19,295 bases of DNA from positions 1 through 19,295 of the forward strand of contig JAHDGP010000034.1 of NCBI GenBank assembly GCA_020627525.1. Reading direction: 5' to 3'. Within the stretch, counting starts at the first letter, position 1. Each line of letters begins with the position of its first letter. The stretch is from Bacteroidota bacterium. GTDB lineage: Bacteria > Bacteroidota > Bacteroidia > Chitinophagales > UBA2359. Below the pieces are notes generated by a model. That model made no database searches. It was given only the letters and a program-made list of their open reading frames with translations, and was not told where the DNA came from. The position numbers were made by a program, and so were the translations under genes. Below are positions 6,945 to 15,671 of this stretch, one piece after another.

Positions 6945-9536
6945 ATGAGGAAAATCGTTTACATACTGCTTTTTTTAGTTTTGCTATTTTTTATAGCTTC
7001 TCTGTTTACCAATATTGGTGGACTATTTCAGACCAAAAGTTCGCTATTTAAAAGCATTCCTAATTCAAACATAGGAGTCATTTATATAAATGATGCTAAA
7101 GATTTTCATAAAAATATTCAAAGTTCTACTTTTTGGACTGATTTGCAAAATGTTGAACTTGCTCACAAGCTGACTTCTATTCTAAATAGCCTCAGTACTT
7201 TTATTGATAAAGATACTGATGAAATTAAGAGTATGCCGCTTTGTGCCAGCTTACACCTTACATCTCCATTAGAATACGACTACTTGATTCACGCAAAAGC
7301 GTCCTCTTTTTCTCTTTTCAGCATAAATAATATTATTGATGAATTGAAAAACAGTGGTGTAGCAGTAAACGTTCATACCTTCAGTGGAGTAAACATCTAT
7401 GAGCTTAAAAAAGAGGACAAAATATTACACATTGCACAATCAGGCTCAAATGTTATTTGCTCTCGACACGCCACACTGATAGAAGAAGCCATCAATCAAG
7501 AAGTTGGTGAGCCTTCACAAATTAGCAACTGGCTGCTTTCTAGTAAATATAAAAACAGTGATTTATCCTTGTATATAAATCTGGCAAATCTCAATCTACT
7601 AAATTCAATATTTTCCAAAAATGGCAAAACTTCTTGGTTTCATTCTGTGAAAAGTATGGGAGATAATTTGTTTCTAAACCTAAACTGGTCAGAGAGCAAA
7701 TTGTCGATTGATGGAAATATTGATGGAGAAAATGCCACCAAGTTTTTTAACTCTTCTATTTACAATGCTGGAAATTTACAAGATTCCAACTTAGCAAAGT
7801 TTATTCCCAATAATACTGGATTTTGCATTATTCAAAATAAAACAACTTTTGATTATGTCAATCCATCTATAGAAGACATTTATCAAAAACACCTTGCCCC
7901 ATGGTTAGCAGGTCCGTTTGTATATGCAATACCAGAATTTCAACAACAAAGTTTCAGCACTTACTTGGCAGTTGCCGCAAAAGATCCTTCTAGGGCAAAT
8001 AATTTACTTACTCTGTTGGCAAAGGAAAACAATGCGGATAGTGAAATAATTACTTATAGAAAATATGATATAAAACAATTAAATAACAACGCGATTGCCA
8101 GAGTTTTACTAGGAGAAAATTTTGGTGATGATTTTAATGAATGCCATTTTTCAATTGTTGACAATATAGTTCTTATTGGCAATAATCTGCGTTCTATTCA
8201 AAATGTCATTGATCAATACATAAACAAACAGTCTATTCAGGACAATGTTATTTATAAAGATTTTGAAGAACACTATGCTGTTGGAACCAATTTATTTATC
8301 CAATCAAAATACTTACAGCAACTTTTCAAACTAAGTGCGTCGCCAGAGTTTGAAAAATCAATAAATAAATACGGCAATCACTTCACTGCATTTTCACCTG
8401 CATTTATAAACATTCAAAACGATGGTGACTTGACAGGCTCTATTTTGTACAACTCAAAAGCTGCTGATCAATCTGCTATTGCCTGGAATGTTATTTTGGA
8501 TGCTCCAGTAGCTTCTCAACCTTATTTTATTAAAAAAACAAATGGAGAAGGTGGATATATCTTAGTCCAAGATAAAAAAAATGCCGTTTACCTATTGAGC
8601 AGTGAAGGGCAAAAACTATGGAAAACACAATTGGAATCTCCAATTTTGAGCAAAATTTATTCTATAGATTTTTATCAAAATGAAGAGCAACAATTTTTAT
8701 TCAATACAGAAGAAAAAATTCACATCATTAAAGAATCAGGGGAGCATTTAGACAACTACCCATTAAAGCTCAGTGCTTATGCAACTGCCGGTTTAATGTT
8801 GATAGGCACAGGTTCGGATAAGTTCTTTTTCCTGCCTTGTGACAATGAAATGCTGTACGGATATGAGCTAAATGGTAAACCAATGAAAGGTTGGAACCCA
8901 CTTTCAGTAATGGGAATGGTGAAGCAACCTCTTAAATTTTTAAAACAAAAAGACAATACTTTCATTATATCAGTTAACAATGAAGGGACAGTTAGTTTTA
9001 TCAATCCCAATAGTGAATTGGAGTTCGTAGCAGCACTTGAATCGCCTGTCATTGGAGAAATTGAAATTGATGAAAGGGAAGATTTCAAAGTCGTTATTGC
9101 CACTTGTGAAAATGGAAAAACCTATACCATAAATCAAGAAGCTAGTTATTGGTCGAAGAATTACCTGCCAATAGATTCCAGGGCTTTGTTCTTAACCGAC
9201 AACATATTAGGTAGTGAAGCAAAAGAGTTAATTTTTGCGCAAGGGCAAAAAGTATCCGTATTCAATGCTGTTGAAAAGTTGTTTGACTACAATTTGGAAT
9301 GTCAGCCTAGCCAAATATTTACCAATAGACAAAAAAATAATAAGAAGAATGTTTTAGGCGTTTATTGTGAAGAGTCTAGTCAAATTTATTTGTTAGAAAA
9401 TTATGAAAAAATAAAAGAGGGTTTTCCAATATCTGCCAAAACACCTTTTGTGATTGCGGATCTTTTTGGTTCTGGTGATGAAATACTTTTGGCTGGCGGC
9501 TCACAAAATAATATTTTTGCTTATAGACTGAAATAG
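6945..9536 (+). CDS. Large anchored envelope protein: DUF3352-like N-half, beta-propeller-like C-half
   Basis: An 863-residue protein with an uncleaved-looking N-terminal hydrophobic anchor (about 4-22) and an extracytoplasmic remainder. The first about 500 residues resemble the DUF3352-type proteins of Bacteroidota (IPNSNIGVIYIND opening, alternating helix/strand segments); this is a weak assignment. From about 525 onward roughly eight irregular repeats of 35-45 residues end in phrases such as VYLLSSEGQKLW, MLYGYELNGKPMKGW and IFAYRLK, typical of PQQ/WD40-like propeller blades. No catalytic motif is seen. An in-frame TTG at 6942 precedes the ATG at 6945; the ATG is preferred. The GT2 fusion gene follows 19 bp downstream and is probably co-transcribed, which hints at a role near surface-glycan assembly (inference). 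Confidence 0.75.
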   Translation: MRKIVYILLFLVLLFFIASLFTNIGGLFQTKSSLFKSIPNSNIGVIYINDAKDFHKNIQSSTFWTDLQNVELAHKLTSILNSLSTFIDKDTDEIKSMPLCASLHLTSPLEYDYLIHAKASSFSLFSINNIIDELKNSGVAVNVHTFSGVNIYELKKEDKILHIAQSGSNVICSRHATLIEEAINQEVGEPSQISNWLLSSKYKNSDLSLYINLANLNLLNSIFSKNGKTSWFHSVKSMGDNLFLNLNWSESKLSIDGNIDGENATKFFNSSIYNAGNLQDSNLAKFIPNNTGFCIIQNKTTFDYVNPSIEDIYQKHLAPWLAGPFVYAIPEFQQQSFSTYLAVAAKDPSRANNLLTLLAKENNADSEIITYRKYDIKQLNNNAIARVLLGENFGDDFNECHFSIVDNIVLIGNNLRSIQNVIDQYINKQSIQDNVIYKDFEEHYAVGTNLFIQSKYLQQLFKLSASPEFEKSINKYGNHFTAFSPAFINIQNDGDLTGSILYNSKAADQSAIAWNVILDAPVASQPYFIKKTNGEGGYILVQDKKNAVYLLSSEGQKLWKTQLESPILSKIYSIDFYQNEEQQFLFNTEEKIHIIKESGEHLDNYPLKLSAYATAGLMLIGTGSDKFFFLPCDNEMLYGYELNGKPMKGWNPLSVMGMVKQPLKFLKQKDNTFIISVNNEGTVSFINPNSELEFVAALESPVIGEIEIDEREDFKVVIATCENGKTYTINQEASYWSKNYLPIDSRALFLTDNILGSEAKELIFAQGQKVSVFNAVEKLFDYNLECQPSQIFTNRQKNNKKNVLGVYCEESSQIYLLENYEKIKEGFPISAKTPFVIADLFGSGDEILLAGGSQNNIFAYRLK

Positions 9537-9555
9537 TGCTCCGAATAATTTCCAA

Positions 9556-11511
9556 ATGAAACTATCTGTCATCATCGTTAATTACAACGTCTGTTACTTT
9601 TTGGAGCAGACCGTAAAATCGGTGGTAAAGGCTTCTTTGTTTTCAAAAAATGATGGATATGACATTGAATGCATTGTAGTAGACAACGCTTCAAAAGACC
9701 AATCTCTGGAAATGATGCGAACCAAGTTTCCTTCCATTCAACTGATCGCTAATACAGACAATGTCGGTTTTTCACAAGCAAACAATCAGGGTATAAAAAT
9801 ATCGAATGCCAAATATGTTTTGCTGTTAAACCCTGACACAGTCATTGCAGAAGATACGCTCTCCAAGAGCATTGCATTTATGGATACCCATAAAAACTGT
9901 GGAGCGATGGGTATAAAAATGATTGATGGTAAAGGCATCTTTTTACCTGAATCGAAGCGAGGCATCCCTACTCCAACAGTCTCCCTTTACAAGATGTTGG
10001 GATTGTCTAAAATTTTTCCAAGTTCTGAAAAATTCAACCAATACCATTTAGGTTATTTGGATAAAAATAAAAACCACAAAGTTCCAATTTTATCTGGTGC
10101 CTTTATGTTTATGAGAAAAAGCACTTTAGAAGAAGTAGGCTTGTTGGATGAAACTTTTTTTATGTATGGGGAAGATATTGATTTATCTTATAGAATAATA
10201 AATGCAGGATACGACAATTATTATTTTGCAGATTCTAGCATCATTCATTACAAAGGAGAAAGTACTAAGAAGGGCAGCTTAAACTATGTGAAAATATTTT
10301 ACAAGGCAATGATTATTTTTGCTGAAAAACATTTTGCACAAAAGCAAAGCAATTTATTTTCCTCTTTCATTAGCGTAGGAATTTACTTTCGAGCATTGTT
10401 AGATATAGTAATCAGTCTTTTCAAAAAATTCTACGCTCCTGTATTGGATGGCATCATTTTACTTGGGGGAATGCTTTGGTTGAAAGATTTTTGGTCTAGT
10501 AAATTTATTGGAGAAGCCTCTTATTATGGTGATGAATTTTTGACTGTTAATATTCCACTTTACATTTCAATCTGGCTTATCAGTATTTTTTTTAGTGGTG
10601 GATATGATAAGCCTTTCAATGTTTGGAAACTCATTAGAGGATTGCTTTTTGGCACCTTAATCACTTCGGCTGTTTATGGATTTTTGCCTGAAGCCTATCG
10701 TTTTTCGAGAGCCTTAATTTTATTGGGAATGGCTTGGGGCGTGGTATTTTTGTCTTTGTATAGAATGTTGGTCAGTGCCTTTTTCAAACAAAACATTGTC
10801 AGTGGAGAAACGAGTAAGGGAAAGCTTGCGATTGTGGGAGACATTGAAGAAGGTAATAGAATAAGAAATCTGCTATTTGATACAGGTCTGCATTTTGATT
10901 TTATAGGTTTTATAGATCCAGATGATCAAATAAGTGAAACTGACTCTAACAAACTGGGTAGTATCAATGAAATTTCAAACCTAATTGATCTTTATAAAAT
11001 TGACGAATTGATTTTTTGCAGCAAAAATATTTCTTTCAAAAAAATCATTGAGCAAATGGAAGTCCTTTCTAAAAATATCAATTATCGCATTGTTGTTGAG
11101 GGCAGTCAGAACATTGTTGGGAGTGATTCCAAGAATAATGCAGGCAATCCCTATTTAAGTGAACAGACTTATAAAATTGTCAAACAAGGACAAAAGAGAA
11201 ACAAGCGTGTATTTGATATTGCAATGAGCATCTTACTGCTTTTGTTATTTCCAATTTTAATTTTATTCAGTAAAAATAAATCCAATTATTTATCAAACTG
11301 TTTCAACGTATTATTAGGTAAAAAAAGCTGGATAGGTTTTGGCAAATATCGTTTTTCCAATCTCCCAAAAATAAAAGACAGTATTTACACCCCAATAGAT
11401 CATTTAACAATTCCAGATAACAGCAACACACATAAACGTTTGCTACAAAGTTATGCAAAGGATTATAGTATTTATAAGGATTTGGTTTTATTGGTTAGGA
11501 ATGTGTTTTGA
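9556..11511 (+). CDS. GT2 glycosyltransferase fused to a degenerate glycosylphosphotransferase-like region
   Basis: Multidomain membrane protein of 651 residues. Residues 1-260 are a family 2 glycosyltransferase: IIVNYN at the start, VVDNAS (about 41-46), LLNPD (about 90-94), the acidic GEDIDLSYR (about 205-213) and the HYKGEST motif (about 231-237) seen in rhamnosyltransferase-like members. Several membrane helices follow (about 270-405). Then comes a Rossmann-like CoA_binding_3-type domain (KLAIVGDIEEGNRI, about 423-520). Last is KRVFDIAMSILLLLLFPIL (about 550-568), which looks like the first helix of a polyprenyl-phosphate sugar-1-phosphate transferase. After that helix the usual catalytic signature (FRTM and acidic residues) is not recognisable, so only the GT2 part is likely active. 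It probably adds sugars to a lipid-linked or surface glycan; donor and acceptor are unknown. Confidence 0.85.
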   Translation: MKLSVIIVNYNVCYFLEQTVKSVVKASLFSKNDGYDIECIVVDNASKDQSLEMMRTKFPSIQLIANTDNVGFSQANNQGIKISNAKYVLLLNPDTVIAEDTLSKSIAFMDTHKNCGAMGIKMIDGKGIFLPESKRGIPTPTVSLYKMLGLSKIFPSSEKFNQYHLGYLDKNKNHKVPILSGAFMFMRKSTLEEVGLLDETFFMYGEDIDLSYRIINAGYDNYYFADSSIIHYKGESTKKGSLNYVKIFYKAMIIFAEKHFAQKQSNLFSSFISVGIYFRALLDIVISLFKKFYAPVLDGIILLGGMLWLKDFWSSKFIGEASYYGDEFLTVNIPLYISIWLISIFFSGGYDKPFNVWKLIRGLLFGTLITSAVYGFLPEAYRFSRALILLGMAWGVVFLSLYRMLVSAFFKQNIVSGETSKGKLAIVGDIEEGNRIRNLLFDTGLHFDFIGFIDPDDQISETDSNKLGSINEISNLIDLYKIDELIFCSKNISFKKIIEQMEVLSKNINYRIVVEGSQNIVGSDSKNNAGNPYLSEQTYKIVKQGQKRNKRVFDIAMSILLLLLFPILILFSKNKSNYLSNCFNVLLGKKSWIGFGKYRFSNLPKIKDSIYTPIDHLTIPDNSNTHKRLLQSYAKDYSIYKDLVLLVRNVF

Positions 11512-11540
11512 GTGGTTTTGTAGAAATTAGTTGATGAATA

Positions 11541-11571
11541 TTGAAATTGAGTATATTTTAAAGTATATTTG
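11541..11571 (+). promoter_or_regulatory. Predicted promoter for the XRE remnant and nucleotidyltransferase
   Basis: TTG (11541-11543), a 20-nt spacer and TATATTTG (11564-11571) match the Bacteroidota consensus. The predicted start near 11577 lies about 24 nt before the remnant ATG at 11601. Two direct copies of TAATTCAA (11578-11585 and 11592-11599) at a 14-bp period follow; they could be regulator sites. Confidence 0.55.
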
Positions 11572-11600
11572 GAATAATAATTCAAGAATATTAATTCAAC

Positions 11601-11666
11601 ATGAATTCTATAACATTTGGAGAACTTATAAAAAGTCGCAGAGTTGAGAAAAAAATGGCTCTCTAG
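11601..11666 (+). pseudogene. Truncated N-terminus of an XRE-type helix-turn-helix regulator
   Basis: A 21-codon frame opens with MNSITFGELIKSRRVEKK and stops at TAG (11664-11666). The phrase FGELIK.RR.EK matches the first helix of many XRE-family regulators, where the text normally continues with the helix-turn-helix. Here it ends before helix two, so the DNA-binding fold is absent. A good promoter lies just upstream, and the nucleotidyltransferase starts 11 bp after the stop. The likeliest reading is the stub of a regulator removed by deletion or point mutation; a genuine mini-protein is less likely. Confidence 0.5.
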
Positions 11667-11677
11667 AAAATAAAAGA

Positions 11678-12028
11678 ATGGAACTACAAGGTACGGGAAC
11701 GAACTATGATCTTGAAAAGAAAAAATTAATCACTAAAATTAAAAATTACTTTAAAAACAAACCAATTGAAAAAGTTTGGTTGTTTGGTTCATTCGCTAGA
11801 AATGAAGACAAGCTGGACAGTGACATTGATCTCCTGATAAGATTTAAAAAACCAAATGAAATAGACCTCTTTGATTACATTGGAATCAGGCAAGACTTGG
11901 AAGATTTAACAGGTAGACAAGTTGACTTAGTTGAAGAAGGTCAAGAAATAGATAAAATCAAACCATTTATTGAAAAAGATAGAAAATTGATCTATGAAAG
12001 AAAAGCCTATCTAGGAAAGATTGGTTAA
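11678..12028 (+). CDS. MNT-type minimal nucleotidyltransferase (orphan, HEPN/MNT antitoxin-like)
   Basis: Small cytosolic nucleotidyltransferase of 116 residues of the MNT class. The full active-site pattern is visible: GSFARNEDKLDSDID (about 37-51, glycine-serine with paired aspartates 49 and 51), and a third aspartate in RQVDLV (about 83). In HEPN/MNT toxin-antitoxin pairs the MNT protein adds AMP groups to a HEPN RNase and silences it. No HEPN-like frame is found on either side: upstream is a truncated XRE stub and downstream a terminator and a convergent gene. The first about ten residues (MELQGTGTNY) are unlike the family and may come from the deletion junction, or a later start may be used. 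It could be an orphan antitoxin, a protein with another target, or a decaying module. Confidence 0.8.
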   Translation: MELQGTGTNYDLEKKKLITKIKNYFKNKPIEKVWLFGSFARNEDKLDSDIDLLIRFKKPNEIDLFDYIGIRQDLEDLTGRQVDLVEEGQEIDKIKPFIEKDRKLIYERKAYLGKIG

Positions 12029-12043
12029 AAAATTTTAATTTAC

Positions 12044-12086
12044 AAAAACACCATCATTAAATAACTCAATTCAATGATGGGTTTTT
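12044..12086. terminator. Bidirectional intrinsic terminator
   Basis: CCATCATT (12051-12058) and AATGATGG (12073-12080) form an 8-bp stem around a 14-nt loop. Five A (12044-12048) on the left and five T (12082-12086) on the right make it functional for both the nucleotidyltransferase (plus) and the convergent lyase gene (minus). Confidence 0.75.
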
Positions 12087-12101
12087 GATAAATTTTTAAT
12101 T

Positions 12102-15100
12102 CTAATACCCCAACTCAGGCGGCGTCAATTTCGCTTGATTGATGTACCATTGATCAAAGTCTGTTGTTTGAATGATTCCATCTAAATTTAAGTCAGCGGC
12201 ATCGTATATATTTAATACTGCTGGTGTCACTTTCCAAACATCATAATCCAGCGTCTGGATACTCAGGTCTTGGCTAATATCACCTGCCCACATGGCAGAC
12301 AATCCATTTGGCAACATTTTTTGTTGTAAGTTTCCATAGGCATTTGTAATAGCAGCCGTAAAATCAAAAGTTAAAGTTAGGCTTCTTGGGAAGTCTTGTT
12401 GTGTCATTACATCCAAATGGTTGCGATGGCGAACAACAAAATAATAATCTCCACCCACTGGCAAATCAAAACTCAACAAAGACGTTCCGTCCGTTCCTCT
12501 AATGAATCCATCCTTTAACAAAATACCTGCTTGACGCTCTATCAAGGAAGCACTTGTTGGACCAGAACGCACTTCTACCATTACCCAATCTACCATATCT
12601 GCTGGAAAACTTGTAACTGTTTCAGAGCCTGCATAATTATAAGGTGCAATATTGTACGGTTGCGATAATGGAATTAAATTGAGGTCGTTTAAACTGGTAT
12701 GCATTTGTCCTGTATTCACATTGAATGCCCCTTCCAACATCACTCGTAAATCTACTTCAACTGCTTCACAGCCATCTGGCAAACTGTTGCTATTTGTATC
12801 AATATTATCATCTGCACCCTGACAAATATCGTAGGTATCACAAACACCATCGAGGTCTGAATCATCCAAAATATCTAAAGGACAAACATCACAGAAGTTC
12901 ACCACTCCGTCGGAATCTATGTCTGGATTCAAAGTATTGTCATAAACAATTTCTGTCCTGCCATTATTGACAGGGAAAGTTATCATTTTAGACTCCGTAT
13001 CAATGCTAACAATGAGTGAATCGTGGGTGGCATTCCAAACTGTAAGCGGCATTGGGTCGCCATCTACATAAGGATACAACAAAACTTTAAAGTCTGGAGA
13101 AATTGTATTTACTTCGGCTATTAATCTTTGCTTCGTCATTCCGCTGTGTACAATTGTATCTAAATATGCTGGTGGACCACCTGTGTATCCATCCATATTT
13201 AAAAAACGTACCAACAATTTTCTATTGCCTGTTGGTTCTTTCATTATAACGTCACAGCGATAATCGCAATCTACCAAATTCACATCTGTTGATTCAATAC
13301 TGAGGTCTAATGCCATTTGCTCTAACCACTTATAATTGTGTACAGCATTGTCTTTCTGTACATCATCCACTATTAAAACAAAAGGATAATTGCCACGCAT
13401 CATAGACAAACCACGATACACTTTTTGCATCGGATTGAATGGTCTTTTAATGATCCTTTCTAAATTACCACCAGAATTCCAATTGCCATAATCGTAATAA
13501 GGTAAATTGTGATAGGCGTAAGGTCCAGGCTGGTTTCGAAAATCATTCCAAGTACTCAATTCTTCCACCCAATTATTTGTTCCCAACCAAGCATGATCTT
13601 GTGCGGCCGAACGGGTTTCCCAATGGTATTCCCATGAATAAGCATAGGTTGCATCGCCTGCTATAAATGCGTGATCGGTGTTTTCTTGAAAGTCCAAAAG
13701 CGTTCCCGCTTGCCTCGCTTTTCGACCATCTTTTTCAGTTATTTTTATTCCTAAATCATCTATTAAAATGCAGCTATGATATTCCGTTTCTTGAAAAGCA
13801 CCACCGTAAGTATAGGGCGTCCAAATTCTACCGTGAGAGCTAAGGGTAAAACTATTTCTATCGCCATGTGTGTGTCCACCTAAGTCTTGTCTGATGTGGT
13901 AATGCACCATCATTGCATCAGGATCAAAATCGCTGCGGATGGTCGCCAAACCTCTTTCTGGAGCTAGGAAACTTAAATCTTGTAATGTATTTGTATTTTG
14001 TGTAGTCCAATCTCCTGTTTGATAATCGTCAGAAAAAATTCCAGCCAATAATAAATAATTAAAATAGCCACTGGTCGCTGGCTCTATCTGCTGATAAACG
14101 TAGCCTGAAGCATTGTTTAACTTATACCATTTTTCAATATAATTTCTCCAAACAAAATCAATATTTGAATCATTGGGGAAAGCCCACTTCAAACCGACAA
14201 CATCACAAGCATTGGACTTATACCCACCTGTTTCTTCATCCCATCCTGTGCCACCCCAAACATCGGTACCAATAAATGCGTGACCGTATGGTTGTGTAAT
14301 TGCTGGAAGAAAGTCATTTCCATAAGCTCTTACATGTGGATGCCCTAACAAACTGTAACCACGTTTTGCCATAGCAACCAATGTTCCAACAAATTGATAG
14401 TTTTTTCCCATCCCTTCATAGGGTGTCCCTGATTCGTACCAACCGTAAGTTATAAAATTTCGGTAGGCTCTCATAAAGTCTTCTATTAAGCTTTGGTTGT
14501 AACCTTGCTCACCCTCAATTGCCAAATCACCAATTATTTCAAAAGAATTTAAACCACACCAGTTACTCGTTGTTGCATAGGGCTCTGTTGTTGCACCATA
14601 CCTCGGATTAGCAGGAACAATTGCAGCAAGCGCATCTCGCACCAAATCTTGCTGTGCGGTGGTCATACTATTGTAATTCAAGTCGTAACACATGGCCATG
14701 TGGGGACCACCAAAATAGTGATAGTTGTTTGAATTGAGGTTTGGGTCACCAAGTACCAAGCTTGCCCAATGCGCCATTGCCGTTCCTAAATCGGCAGCAC
14801 GAGTATTGTAGTCCAAACCCGTATCAGGATCTGTTTGTCCTGCTTTCATCAAACACTCAAAAGCCTCCAATGCCATACAACTTGCTAGTAAATACCTTCT
14901 CTTGTTATCAGCAAGATTTCCCGTACTTGGATCAATCAAGGCGTTGGGATCTTGTGCAATAAGCTTGTAATAAATTTCGTGTGAGTTCCACTTTCCAGCA
15001 TTGTCTATTCGTTTGTTTCCGAAAGCATCTGCCCCATAAGAAGAATTGTGATTGTAGCCTCCAGGATTGTAACTTAAATGTTGTAGAGTGGTGTAAGCAT

Positions 15101-15398
15101 GGATTTGCGCCATCACCTCCTGGCCGCTGGTAGTAGTTGCCAAGCGGGTTTGCATTGCTGGTATTTCACTGGGACCAAAAAATATTCTTGGATGGATTCC
15201 AACTGCTGGCGCCTGTTCAATTGAACGAACACCTGTATAATCAAAAGTTATGGGCATTGAACCAAACTCACCCGCTGGGTAGTTGTTCCAATTCTGATCA
15301 AAACCACCTGGTTGAGATTGTGAAAATACTGATTGTTGGGCAAACAGTGTTACACAACAAACCATTAAAATTAATACAAATTTGTTTAACATAGACAT
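12102..15398 (-). CDS. Secreted heparinase II/III-like polysaccharide lyase with TSP3 and dockerin-like tail
   Basis: A 1098-residue exported enzyme. After a signal peptide (about 1-28) comes the opening HPRIFFGPSEIPAMQTRL (about 69-86), typical of alginate/heparinase II/III-type lyases, and an alpha-helical toroid region (about 90-470). A beta-sandwich domain holds GGHTHGDRNSF (about 508-517), where conserved His and Asp residues of Heparinase_II_III proteins sit. Residues about 826-878 are calcium-binding thrombospondin type 3 repeats (DIDSDGVVNFCD, DSDLDGVCDTYD). Residues about 882-1098 form a C-terminal module with the phrase RHRNHLDVMT and two EF/dockerin-like loops (about 1040-1051 and 1069-1080). 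It likely cleaves an acidic polysaccharide outside the cell; the substrate cannot be read from sequence. No SusC/SusD genes are adjacent. An alternative ATG lies at 15392. Confidence 0.85.
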   Translation of the reverse strand: MSMLNKFVLILMVCCVTLFAQQSVFSQSQPGGFDQNWNNYPAGEFGSMPITFDYTGVRSIEQAPAVGIHPRIFFGPSEIPAMQTRLATTTSGQEVMAQIHAYTTLQHLSYNPGGYNHNSSYGADAFGNKRIDNAGKWNSHEIYYKLIAQDPNALIDPSTGNLADNKRRYLLASCMALEAFECLMKAGQTDPDTGLDYNTRAADLGTAMAHWASLVLGDPNLNSNNYHYFGGPHMAMCYDLNYNSMTTAQQDLVRDALAAIVPANPRYGATTEPYATTSNWCGLNSFEIIGDLAIEGEQGYNQSLIEDFMRAYRNFITYGWYESGTPYEGMGKNYQFVGTLVAMAKRGYSLLGHPHVRAYGNDFLPAITQPYGHAFIGTDVWGGTGWDEETGGYKSNACDVVGLKWAFPNDSNIDFVWRNYIEKWYKLNNASGYVYQQIEPATSGYFNYLLLAGIFSDDYQTGDWTTQNTNTLQDLSFLAPERGLATIRSDFDPDAMMVHYHIRQDLGGHTHGDRNSFTLSSHGRIWTPYTYGGAFQETEYHSCILIDDLGIKITEKDGRKARQAGTLLDFQENTDHAFIAGDATYAYSWEYHWETRSAAQDHAWLGTNNWVEELSTWNDFRNQPGPYAYHNLPYYDYGNWNSGGNLERIIKRPFNPMQKVYRGLSMMRGNYPFVLIVDDVQKDNAVHNYKWLEQMALDLSIESTDVNLVDCDYRCDVIMKEPTGNRKLLVRFLNMDGYTGGPPAYLDTIVHSGMTKQRLIAEVNTISPDFKVLLYPYVDGDPMPLTVWNATHDSLIVSIDTESKMITFPVNNGRTEIVYDNTLNPDIDSDGVVNFCDVCPLDILDDSDLDGVCDTYDICQGADDNIDTNSNSLPDGCEAVEVDLRVMLEGAFNVNTGQMHTSLNDLNLIPLSQPYNIAPYNYAGSETVTSFPADMVDWVMVEVRSGPTSASLIERQAGILLKDGFIRGTDGTSLLSFDLPVGGDYYFVVRHRNHLDVMTQQDFPRSLTLTFDFTAAITNAYGNLQQKMLPNGLSAMWAGDISQDLSIQTLDYDVWKVTPAVLNIYDAADLNLDGIIQTTDFDQWYINQAKLTPPELGY

Positions 15399-15671
15399 GA
15401 GTAAGCGTTTGTTACAAAGATAAACTTATTGTAATATTACGCAAGATAATTGGGGAGTGTTTTGTACTTATCTCTATATTTAACGGTATACTTCTTAGTA
15501 AACTAATGCTTTCCTTACTGGTGATATTTTTATTCCATAATTTCCTCTATATCTAATTTAATTAATTCCAAGTAATTCCCTTTTAGACATTTGGGATCAA
15601 AGTACTTCTAAGCCCATCAACTTATTCAATATAGACCAAAGTATATCTGAAACAGTATTATACTCCTTAAC
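15399..15671. other. Spacer holding only the lyase promoter
   Basis: Apart from the promoter at 15415-15444 no coding frame, terminator or RNA structure was recognised here. No clear terminator for the DUF5777 gene was found either. Confidence 0.4.
15415..15444 (-). promoter_or_regulatory. Predicted promoter of the secreted lyase
   Basis: On the minus strand TATCTTTG (15422 to 15415) matches TAnnTTTG, with TTG (15444-15442) 19 nt upstream. The start site near 15409 leaves a leader of only about 10-16 nt before the ATG at 15398 or 15392. Confidence 0.65.

Noticed and set aside
12725..12970. Plus-strand frames opposite the lyase (also 14741-14962 and 15137-15394)
   Set aside because: Low-complexity antisense of the calcium-binding repeats and other lyase parts; no start signals or motifs.
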